Of a DNA stretch of 8,946 nucleotides, positions 1 to 6,233 are shown in pieces. The notes under the pieces were generated by a model. It did no database searches and was not told the origin of the DNA. It saw only the letters and a list, made by a program, of their open reading frames with translations. The position numbers and the translations under genes are program-made. Source of the DNA: an uncultured Lachnospiraceae bacterium (GTDB lineage: Bacteria; Bacillota; Clostridia; Lachnospirales; Lachnospiraceae); contig CAMWNY010000084.1 of the NCBI GenBank assembly GCA_947175775.1, positions 1 to 8,946 of the forward strand, written 5' to 3'. Numbering within the stretch: position 1 is the first letter of the stretch; each line of letters begins with the position of its first letter.

Positions 1-328
1 GCGCCGCACGCAGCATTTTTTTCAGGTCTACGCCCTTGCATGCCGCCACGAACGCCACAATCCGGACGGTTTCGTCACGCTCATTGACAAGGTATGAGAG
101 AAACGCTGCCGCGCCAAAAAGGAAAATGCAAAGCCACTCGCCGCGCGAATATTTCGTCGCTGCAATTTTGATGCAGCAAAGAAGAAACGTAACCCGGAAC
201 AGCTGTCCTTCCATCGGATTGATATATGCACTTTTGTCAATCATGACGATGACAAGCTCTGTTATCAAAGCAAGCCAAAAACAAATCATGCCTGTTTGTT
301 CTATTTTGTTCCTTTTGTCCGTATTCAT
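1..328 (-). CDS. Partial Wzy-like polysaccharide polymerase / O-antigen ligase-type membrane protein (N-terminal 109 codons)
   Basis: Reading the minus strand from an ATG at 328, the frame stays open to the window edge (109 codons), so the 3' part is missing. The start lies in an ATGA overlap with the stop of the upstream gene, with AGGG eight bases before it, which supports translational coupling. The peptide begins with a short charged, polar stretch (MNTDKRNK). Hydrophobic segments follow at about residues 14-30, 43-56, 65-81 and 88-97. The last part, with VRIVAF and then KGVDLKKMLRA, resembles the early region of Firmicute Wzy/EpsG-like polymerases, where a membrane helix is followed by a short basic cytoplasmic stretch. 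Such proteins join flipped lipid-linked repeat units on the outer face of the membrane. The call rests on topology, position in a glycan operon and this loose resemblance. No catalytic residues are visible in this fragment, so another polytopic membrane protein remains possible. Confidence 0.6.
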   Translation of the reverse strand, partial: MNTDKRNKIEQTGMICFWLALITELVIVMIDKSAYINPMEGQLFRVTFLLCCIKIAATKYSRGEWLCIFLFGAAAFLSYLVNERDETVRIVAFVAACKGVDLKKMLRAA

Positions 329-1167
329 TGTATCAGCCCTAACGCTTTTCTAAGCTTCTTGAATTTTCTTGGTCTGTTTTCGTACTTATACTGTATATAC
401 GCGCTGCATTCCGGTAATTTTGCCTCAAACGCCGCCTCGTCATTCATATAATCCTGCACTTCCAATAAAGACTGAAAGATAATCGGCAAAATCCGCTCTA
501 CCTGATGCGCCTCCGAAGGAAAACCTGGCGCCATCCCATAGTTCATTAACTTGTTCAGATTCCGGTAAAATTCCCTGCTGTGCCGCAAAACCTGCTCCCG
601 GCGGACAATATAGCACGCACCCGACGCAAACATGAAATACTGCGGTATCATTGGCTTTTTGTAGATAAAACGCAGTAAATCGTCCGCATCGTTAAAATAC
701 TTCTTGGGATGATTTTCCGATGCCGCATACCATGAATCGTTTTTCTCCACATAGACGTTTTCCATCGCAAGAAACGTATTTCCCACATCGTTTTTTTCAT
801 TGTTTTCATTATACTTTGAAAACCTGTCCCAATACTGCTTTTCATCGTACAAAAAAGTAAAGCCTTTGTTATCGTACATACATTCGAAAAATTCTTTAGA
901 ACAGTGCCGTCCTATCATATTTCCCTTTAACAGGCACATCACCTCAGGAAGCGCATCATAATGCTCGTCAAAATAAGAAAAATAACTCGTGATATTGTGC
1001 CCTGTATTTTCCACTTCTTTTACATTCAGTCCCATATCCTTTAACTGCTTTTTCACCACACTGTCCGTGGAACAGTCATAAATCACATACTCTTTACAGT
1101 ACGCCAGCAGGTCGGTCGGAACCGTATTGAAATTGTGTATAACGAAAAAGTTATCTGTTTTTTCCAT
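325..1167 (-). CDS. DUF3431-like putative glycosyltransferase
   Basis: This 280-residue protein is cytoplasmic in character, with no signal peptide or membrane helix. ATG at 1167 is preferred to the GTG at 1248. The longer version would overlap the GT2 gene by 74 bases, and AGAAAGG sits 11 bases before the ATG. Visible features resemble the DUF3431 family: a short beta strand (NFFVIHNF), an N-terminal half with ENTGHN (residues 53-58), a block YFDEHYDALPEVMCLLKGN (about 65-83), then GACYIVRREQVL (183-194) followed by REFYRNL. Near the end FPSEAHQVERILPIIF (216-231) recalls the conserved ERxW..IF segment, with Leu in place of Trp. DUF3431 members occur in surface-glycan loci and are thought to be glycosyltransferases, but no reaction is established to my knowledge. 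The gene is AT-rich compared with several neighbours (17 of 60 bases are G or C at 841-900). Its stop overlaps the next gene by 4 bases. The family link is moderate; the sugar and acceptor are unknown. Confidence 0.65.
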   Translation of the reverse strand: MEKTDNFFVIHNFNTVPTDLLAYCKEYVIYDCSTDSVVKKQLKDMGLNVKEVENTGHNITSYFSYFDEHYDALPEVMCLLKGNMIGRHCSKEFFECMYDNKGFTFLYDEKQYWDRFSKYNENNEKNDVGNTFLAMENVYVEKNDSWYAASENHPKKYFNDADDLLRFIYKKPMIPQYFMFASGACYIVRREQVLRHSREFYRNLNKLMNYGMAPGFPSEAHQVERILPIIFQSLLEVQDYMNDEAAFEAKLPECSAYIQYKYENRPRKFKKLRKALGLIQ

Positions 1168-1174
1168 TGCATTT

Positions 1175-2170
1175 TCAACCTTTCTCTTTGCCTGCGCCAA
1201 AACGGGCACGGACAAAGCACCGTACGCTGTCACAAAACTCACAGGCACACGCCTTGATATACAAGGACGGCTCTATCCCAAGCGACTTCGCCTCTCTCAA
1301 ACCCTTACCGTATTTCACAATAAACTTCTCCAAAAAATATACACGGCACTCCTTACTCTCCCGCAGACGGTATTTCTCGTACATATAACGGTAATCGTCG
1401 TAAATGCGCAAATCCTTCTCCGAAAAGCTCTCCGTATACTGGTGCTCGTGCACTCCTATCGAAATCAGCGGTTTTGTTGTGAAAACAAATTTAGGACTTT
1501 TTTTCAGCAAATCAAAATACAAGTACATATCCGACGCCCAGTTGCTCTTCTCATCAAAAAGCGTGAGCGATGTCCCGCGCCGATACATCACTGCGCTTGG
1601 CGCGCCGATTTCATTTCCCAAAAACAAATGTCTGTAGTCTTTTCGCAGCCTGCCGATAAACTGCGGCGTGGCGTGCCTGTCGTAATACTTCATCAAATCT
1701 CTCGTACAGCTGTCAAATTCCTGCGAATTTGTGCCACTGCACAAATTTGCCGTGTGAAAATTTATTTTCACACTGTTGTCCAGCGAAACCTGCCTGCTGC
1801 CTGCAAACGCAAGATACGCGTCAGGCGACTTGTCCAAAAGCGCCGCATATGCGCCAAGACTTTCCGCATCCGTAAACCAGTCGTCGCTGAACATAATCTT
1901 GATATATTCACCGCGTGCCATTTTTATCGCCGCATTCCAGTTGAAAATATGTCCGTATGGCTTTTTGTTGTGGATATAATGAATATTTTTATAGCGTTTC
2001 TGATATTGTGCGACAATCTGCTCTACCTCATCATCTGTAGAATCGTCCGAGATATTGACCTCGAAGTCCGTATACGTCTGCACATATACAGACTGAAGCA
2101 GCCGCTCCACCTCTGGCGCATTGTTATAAGCAGGCGCGCAAATCGAAACCTTCGGTATATTTTCTGTCAT
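1175..2170 (-). CDS. Glycosyltransferase family 2 (GT-A fold)
   Basis: This 331-residue protein opens with the typical GT2 strand VSICAPAYNN (residues 8-17), followed by the nucleotide-binding block VNISDDSTDD (38-47) and the metal-binding segment MFSDDWF (93-99). Further in, GAPSAVMYRR (189-198), the NWASDMYLYFDLL acceptor region (210-222, with D214 a candidate catalytic base) and HEHQYT (241-246) fit the inverting GT2 pattern. The enzyme should transfer a sugar from a nucleotide donor to the growing lipid-linked oligosaccharide at the cytoplasmic face. There is no membrane helix; the basic C-terminus may touch the membrane. The start ATG overlaps the GT17 stop as ATGA, pointing to translational coupling. 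One oddity is that residues 133-150 are encoded by a two-hairpin palindromic element that also occurs, in part, between the ABC and GT11 genes. This stretch lies between the DxD region and the acceptor region, where GT2 enzymes vary in length. Donor and acceptor cannot be read from the sequence. Confidence 0.93.
   Translation of the reverse strand: MTENIPKVSICAPAYNNAPEVERLLQSVYVQTYTDFEVNISDDSTDDEVEQIVAQYQKRYKNIHYIHNKKPYGHIFNWNAAIKMARGEYIKIMFSDDWFTDAESLGAYAALLDKSPDAYLAFAGSRQVSLDNSVKINFHTANLCSGTNSQEFDSCTRDLMKYYDRHATPQFIGRLRKDYRHLFLGNEIGAPSAVMYRRGTSLTLFDEKSNWASDMYLYFDLLKKSPKFVFTTKPLISIGVHEHQYTESFSEKDLRIYDDYRYMYEKYRLRESKECRVYFLEKFIVKYGKGLREAKSLGIEPSLYIKACACEFCDSVRCFVRARFGAGKEKG
1179..1185 (-). 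promoter_or_regulatory. Ribosome binding site of the DUF3431-like gene
   Basis: AGAAAGG on the minus strand lies 11 bases before ATG 1167, overlapping the end of the GT2 coding region. It supports this start over the upstream in-frame GTG at 1248. Confidence 0.45.
1723..1773. repeat. Two-hairpin palindromic repeat inside the GT2 coding region
   Basis: Two inverted repeats stand almost back to back. The first, 1723-1750, has 12-base arms with one mismatch (GCGAATTTGTGC and GCACAAATTTGC) around a CACT loop. The second, 1752-1773, is a perfect 22-base palindrome (GTGTGAAAAT, two-base centre, complement). The part 1739-1773 matches the intergenic copy at 7315-7351. The total length is 51 bases, a multiple of three, and it is read as residues 133-150 of the GT2 enzyme without a stop. 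This looks like a small REP- or MITE-like element tolerated inside a gene; no target duplication was obvious by eye. Confidence 0.7.
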
Positions 2171-3117
2171 TTGCCCAACACTCTCTTTCCTGCTCTTTTT
2201 ATGGTTACCAAAATATTATAACACATGTTTTTTATTGTCACTTTCATGCGGCGCAATACTCTTTTGACTGTCTTTTCCTCATGCATAATCAGAAAATCAA
2301 GCTCTTTTTGGTGCTCCCTGATATACTTTGGAAAGCTCTTGTCAATCTCGCACCGCACAAACTGTGCATTTCTGCCAAATATATCCTTGCCGTCCTTAAT
2401 TTGGTCCGTCACATTTGATAACACATGTTTCGAATTATATTCCTGATGTGCCGCCGATACAACCTTCTGCTGCACGCGCTTTCGAATATCCTTCTCCCCA
2501 TGACCGCCCATGTAGCCAAAATGCCAGCCGCCGTCATCCACGCGGATACCGATTTCTTTGCGCTCGGGAAACCGCAGTTCGCCAAGCTTTAAGTTCTGCT
2601 CCCGCAAAAGCTGATAGCTGCACATCTTCGTGCCAATCCACTTTTTGCGCTCCACGCCTTCAAACTCTCCTGCATAGGAGAGCAGGCTGCCCGATACCTC
2701 CTCCATGTTAAGATAACAGTAAAAAAGACGCTGTGCAAAGTGATATATTTTGTCCTTCTGAAAATCCTGCAGGATTTCGCGGATTTTGTCGGGATTTGGT
2801 ATCTCATCCAAATCGCTGAAAATGACGACGTCATCATCCGTACAGCCCTTCAACCCCCGTGTGACCGCATTTTTCTGAAAGGTATCGCGGTAATGCGTGT
2901 CTCCCTGCGGCGTATCCTCAACGACGACGTGGATAATTTTATCCGCAAATTCGGCAAACATTTCCTTATTTTCCTCGTAATACAGCGGTTTTTTTAATCC
3001 CGAAAACGTCTCCGTCGCCTCGCTGATAACAAACCGGTCCACCACGGGGCTTAGTACATTCAGGCGGATTTTTAAAATATCAAGTTCATTAAAAAACTGA
3101 AAGCAATCGTAAACCAC
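2167..3117 (-). CDS. Glycosyltransferase family 17 (beta-1,4-N-acetylglucosaminyltransferase-like)
   Basis: This 316-residue protein matches the GT17 pattern along its length. It has YDCFQFFNELDILKIRL at the N-terminus (residues 3-19), VISEATETFSGLKKPLYY (30-47), the metal-binding motif FSDLDEIP (100-107, with D102 and D104) and DDGGWHFGYMGG (194-205). The family is named after the animal enzyme MGAT3, which adds bisecting GlcNAc to N-glycans; bacterial members sit in capsule and exopolysaccharide loci, so GlcNAc transfer is plausible here but not proven. There is no signal peptide or membrane helix, so it should act in the cytoplasm. The start is a GTG directly after the TAA of the upstream membrane-protein gene, with AGAGAGG nine bases before it. 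No better start exists because the FFNEL motif begins within ten residues. The C-terminal 40 residues are strongly basic and may help membrane association. The stop overlaps the GT2 start by 4 bases. Confidence 0.93.
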   Translation of the reverse strand: MVYDCFQFFNELDILKIRLNVLSPVVDRFVISEATETFSGLKKPLYYEENKEMFAEFADKIIHVVVEDTPQGDTHYRDTFQKNAVTRGLKGCTDDDVVIFSDLDEIPNPDKIREILQDFQKDKIYHFAQRLFYCYLNMEEVSGSLLSYAGEFEGVERKKWIGTKMCSYQLLREQNLKLGELRFPERKEIGIRVDDGGWHFGYMGGHGEKDIRKRVQQKVVSAAHQEYNSKHVLSNVTDQIKDGKDIFGRNAQFVRCEIDKSFPKYIREHQKELDFLIMHEEKTVKRVLRRMKVTIKNMCYNILVTIKRAGKRVLGK

Positions 3118-5463
3118 TTAGTTTAACCTCTCTTTTCTGCGGTCTTGTACAGCCGCCGCAAGCACAAAGATTACGGAAACGGTTGAAATAACATATGCCG
3201 CTTTCCAAATAACCGGAATTTTATAATAGACCTTAATGTCACTGTCAAAATGCGCCGGAACCGCTAAGCTGACCCGGTTATTGGTACCATTCATAATCCC
3301 TATTTTTTCACCTGTTTCGACATCATACGCATAATAATTATCATAATTTAACAGTGGAAGCTCAACCGGCTTTTCCACATCGGCAGTGTTTTTACAGCCA
3401 AACGTTGTAACTCCGTTTTCATACTGGTAGTCAGACACCATAATCACATTCCTGTCAAAAGAAACTTCTCTGTGACTAAGTTCTCCTTTTACCGTATCCT
3501 TTAATAAATATTCATCCTTTCCAATCTCAATATTAACATCCGAATCACCAAATACACTGATTGTATCCGTTCCGTTCGTATAGATGTTCATATAAAATCC
3601 GCCCGTTATCACAGCAATGATACTAATCGCCATGCACAGTGCATATGCTGTCTGCCTGCCTTTCGACTCCTTAACAGCCGCCAGACCGATAACAGTTGCC
3701 ATCGTCGCAAAGACGGTAGCAGGCGCAAGATAACGCCATGGGAACTGAATCATGCAAAAAATCCTTGCAAGCGGTTCATTGTATCCCTGAATGCTGTCCC
3801 ACGGAAAGAACCTCAAAGATAAAAGAATACACACCACTGTAAGAATAGCACATTGAATTCCGGCAATAAACAGACTATCCTTTTTGATATTCCATTCTTT
3901 CTGCATGATATAGCAGATTAAAAAAATGGTTACGCCTGCCGTCAATGACAGCCCAAGTGCGTATGACATCTCATCCCGCATACCTTCTATGCTTCCGCCA
4001 AATCCCAGCTGAAACGGGGCAAATACCTGTACCAAATACGTACCATGAAGCTGTATCCTGTTTACCGGCGCGCTTTTAACCTGAACATCCATTGTCATGG
4101 AATCCAAAAAGGGAAGCAAAAATCCTAAATTAACAAGCAATGTGGCTGCTGCCGCTTTTGCAAGCGCGATAAAACGCCGGACTGCAATTGTCTTTTTAAA
4201 ATTTATAATACAAACCACTAAAATAAAAATTGCCGTCAGTTCACATGAAAGCACATGACTTTGAATAATCCCGCTAAGTCCGATTACAATCGGCAGATAA
4301 TCCTTAATCCCGATTGTATCTTCCTTTTTTGTATACACACGGAAAAAACCATATGTGACCAAAGGAAAAAATGCCATCGCCGTATATTCGCCAACCGCAG
4401 CACGCACCATCTGATTCGTGAAGCGATAAATAGAAAGCGTGTAAGCCACAGCGCCCGTGGCGGCAATTCTATTATCCTTAACAATCCCCTTAAAGCTGCA
4501 ATACGCAATCAGGCATGTAGCAATATTTACCGTTATAACATAAATCTGATAGCAGATCTGCATAGGAACTGCAAGGTTGTATAACAACGCAGGAAAATAC
4601 AGAAACAGCTGTCCATAAAACAGAGGCGTCGCATAACCGTATCCGTTAAGCATCTGCGTCTGTATCGGCTCTAAAATATTTCCTGCCGACAGACTCTTTG
4701 CCAATGTCAAAATCCTTGTCAAATGAAAATTCATATCATGCCCGTCAAACAGCATATCCGTAAACATCGGCAGACTTACAAAAAATATTGTAACAATCAG
4801 CATGGCATTTTTAAGCTTATGCTGCGCATTGTCATACAGAAAGAAATAAAAGACCATACTGTCAAATGCGATACATCCGATAATCCATGCCAAAAGCCGC
4901 ATAAAACGCCACGTGGTAAGCTCCTGAATCATAATCCTGTCAATTTTCAGCTCACCTGTTCCAAAAAAATTAATTTTTATCTCCAAGCCCTTTTCGCCGC
5001 TGTTATTCCTAACCCACATCCGGGTTGTCCTATAAGTGTCCCCTTCGGTAAGGATAATCGCATTATAGCATATATTATCCGTCGGCTCTTCCCGGAACAG
5101 TTCCAATGCTCCCGAAATATTCTCATAATCTGCCAGCTCTTTTACATCACTCAAACGGGACTGGTACTTTATGGCAACTTCATACATTCCTCCTCTTAAA
5201 TCAAACAGTTCTGTTCCCGCAATCCATCTTCCAAAAGGTTCCCTGTCATTTTTCCCTGTAATATAAATTGAATTGTCTTGATTTAATACTACTTTTTCAT
5301 CTGCTATCTCAAAATTTGACGCATCAAACAGCATTTTTGTGCGCTCACCAAAAAGATTTATGAATAAAAGGAATACGATTAATGCCTGCAGCAGCAATAA
5401 ACCCATAAAAACCTTATTTTTTAAAACCAACTTCTTTATATGTCCGCTTACCTTACTTTTCAT
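3118..5463 (-). CDS. Large PTPS-related / YfhO-like polytopic membrane protein, probable GT-C glycosyltransferase
   Basis: This is a 781-residue integral membrane protein. A signal-anchor helix (residues 17-38) is followed by an extracytoplasmic, probably beta-rich domain (about 40-185). A multi-helix core runs from about 187 to 625, then a second outside domain (625-750) and a final helix (752-772). The loop DGHDMNFHLTR (240-250) resembles the acidic first-loop motif of GT-C enzymes. VGEYTAMAFFPLV (357-369) and QFPWRYL (573-579) match segments conserved in the bacterial family annotated as 6-pyruvoyl-tetrahydropterin synthase-related membrane proteins (PF10131), which overlaps in description with YfhO. 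That name is misleading, as nothing here suggests pterin synthesis. By architecture it would use a polyprenyl-phosphate sugar to glycosylate a polymer or lipid on the outer surface; this is inference. The ATG overlaps the upstream gene by 11 bases. A purine-rich AGGAGGAAAAGG stretch precedes it, ending 11 bases before the ATG. Parts of the core are AT-rich (18 of 60 G or C at 4201-4260). Confidence 0.85.
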   Translation of the reverse strand: MKSKVSGHIKKLVLKNKVFMGLLLLQALIVFLLFINLFGERTKMLFDASNFEIADEKVVLNQDNSIYITGKNDREPFGRWIAGTELFDLRGGMYEVAIKYQSRLSDVKELADYENISGALELFREEPTDNICYNAIILTEGDTYRTTRMWVRNNSGEKGLEIKINFFGTGELKIDRIMIQELTTWRFMRLLAWIIGCIAFDSMVFYFFLYDNAQHKLKNAMLIVTIFFVSLPMFTDMLFDGHDMNFHLTRILTLAKSLSAGNILEPIQTQMLNGYGYATPLFYGQLFLYFPALLYNLAVPMQICYQIYVITVNIATCLIAYCSFKGIVKDNRIAATGAVAYTLSIYRFTNQMVRAAVGEYTAMAFFPLVTYGFFRVYTKKEDTIGIKDYLPIVIGLSGIIQSHVLSCELTAIFILVVCIINFKKTIAVRRFIALAKAAAATLLVNLGFLLPFLDSMTMDVQVKSAPVNRIQLHGTYLVQVFAPFQLGFGGSIEGMRDEMSYALGLSLTAGVTIFLICYIMQKEWNIKKDSLFIAGIQCAILTVVCILLSLRFFPWDSIQGYNEPLARIFCMIQFPWRYLAPATVFATMATVIGLAAVKESKGRQTAYALCMAISIIAVITGGFYMNIYTNGTDTISVFGDSDVNIEIGKDEYLLKDTVKGELSHREVSFDRNVIMVSDYQYENGVTTFGCKNTADVEKPVELPLLNYDNYYAYDVETGEKIGIMNGTNNRVSLAVPAHFDSDIKVYYKIPVIWKAAYVISTVSVIFVLAAAVQDRRKERLN
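3127..3133 (-). promoter_or_regulatory. Ribosome binding site supporting the GTG start of the GT17 gene
   Basis: On the minus strand AGAGAGG lies nine bases before the GTG at 3117, inside the last codons of the membrane-protein gene. It supports a GTG start immediately after the upstream TAA, so ribosomes ending the first gene could restart on the next. Confidence 0.6.
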
Positions 5464-6208
5464 GACTGACTGTGCCTTTTCCTCCTAACATCCTTTTGAT
5501 GCGCTTTTTTATCGGTTCTTTTATAAAATTCGGATACTGCGCATTTGTGCCTTCCCATTTGTGAAAGGCAAACGGCGTAATTCCTGCAATCTCCGGAATC
5601 ATTTTTTCATGACTGTAATACTTCGCCACCTCAAGCGGCGCAATCCGCATCCCTTCCGCCTCCAAAAGATGGCGGATTTTACAGCAGATAAAGCCGTCCT
5701 CATAGTACCACATCCGCCCGTAAGCATACTCGCCCTCCCACGGAATTCCTGCCTTTTTCGGAAAATCCATCAGGCGCTTACTGCGAATCCCCGCGCTGTT
5801 TCCCACGCGGCAGATGTTTCCGTCCTTATCGCGGTAAGTGGTCGTATCGCCCTTTGGCGGCAGCGGCCACGGCGCACCGATATAGTCATAATCCAAAAAT
5901 GCGTCACGCCACAGTTCCGGATGCACCACAAAACCGTCCGCGTGTACAATCAATGCAAACTCCGTGTGAATATGACTGCCAAGCTCATAGACCATTTTAT
6001 AGTTAAAATCGTCAATATTACAAAGCCTTTCCGTATGGCTGTAGCGAATACTCTTTGGCAGTCCAAACGGCTTTTTGTGCGTAATCAGCACCGCGTCGCC
6101 AAATTCGATACCCCGCATGCTGTAACACATGGCTTTGATTGTTGCCCGTATGTTGACGCTGGTCATTGCCACCAGCGTGACATTTGACAGCTTTAACTTT
6201 TCCTGCAT
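5453..6208 (-). CDS. DUF5672 family putative glycosyltransferase
   Basis: This 251-residue soluble protein has the layout of DUF5672 proteins. It starts with LSNVTLVAMTSVN (residues 7-19) and LITHKKPFG (41-49). ALIVHADGFVVHPELW (85-100) and YDYIGAPWPLPP (107-118) follow. VGNSAGIRSKRLMDFP (135-150) corresponds to the usual GNGGFSLRS-type segment but has SAG in place of GGFS. The C-terminal part contains YEDGFIC (169-175), APLEVAKYYSHE (190-201) and FAFHKWEG (213-220). The family is regarded as GT-A-like and is common in polysaccharide loci; its sugar is not known to me. A longer frame from TTG at 6232 exists, but ATG at 6208 is chosen. GAGGAAAGGGG lies upstream at 11-base spacing, and the extra eight residues do not look conserved. 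It sits 25 bases after the GT11-like gene and overlaps the next gene by 11 bases. The gene is GC-rich in places (40 of 60 at 5821-5880). Confidence 0.85.
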   Translation of the reverse strand: MQEKLKLSNVTLVAMTSVNIRATIKAMCYSMRGIEFGDAVLITHKKPFGLPKSIRYSHTERLCNIDDFNYKMVYELGSHIHTEFALIVHADGFVVHPELWRDAFLDYDYIGAPWPLPPKGDTTTYRDKDGNICRVGNSAGIRSKRLMDFPKKAGIPWEGEYAYGRMWYYEDGFICCKIRHLLEAEGMRIAPLEVAKYYSHEKMIPEIAGITPFAFHKWEGTNAQYPNFIKEPIKKRIKRMLGGKGTVSHEK

Positions 6209-6219
6209 CCTACACCATG

Positions 6220-6230
6220 CCCCTTTCCTC
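6220..6230 (-). promoter_or_regulatory. Ribosome binding site of the DUF5672 gene
   Basis: GAGGAAAGGGG on the minus strand ends 11 bases before ATG 6208. It lies inside the longer TTG (6232) reading frame, so it argues for the ATG as the true start. A closer out-of-frame ATG in GGCATGGTG meets TAG after two codons and is too near the site to be used normally. Confidence 0.55.
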
Positions 6231-6233
6231 AAA

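Noticed and set aside
36..353. A 105-codon plus-strand frame at the left edge.
   Set aside because: The minus-strand frame from 328 gives a hydrophobic protein coupled by ATGA to the upstream gene and fits the operon; the plus-strand frame is its shadow.
1168..1248. A 27-residue longer N-terminus for the DUF3431-like protein from GTG 1248.
   Set aside because: It would overlap the GT2 gene by 74 bases, while ATG 1167 has a better-placed ribosome binding site.
1127..2221. A 364-codon plus-strand open frame opposite the GT2 gene.
   Set aside because: It lies entirely antisense to convincing GT2 and neighbouring coding sequence, has no recognisable motif, and is rich in Arg, Cys and His as expected of a shadow frame.
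2665..2682. Hairpin CTCTCCT-GCAT-AGGAGAG within the GT17 gene.
   Set aside because: It is short, fully coding, has no T-run and no second copy, so chance is the simplest explanation.
2762..2777. A perfect 16-base palindrome AAATCCTGCAGGATTT in the GT17 gene.
   Set aside because: It encodes ordinary residues in a conserved reading frame, and I saw no other copy or a partner site.
5561..6187. A 208-codon plus-strand open frame opposite the DUF5672 gene.
   Set aside because: It is antisense to a well-supported gene and shows no domain or sensible composition.
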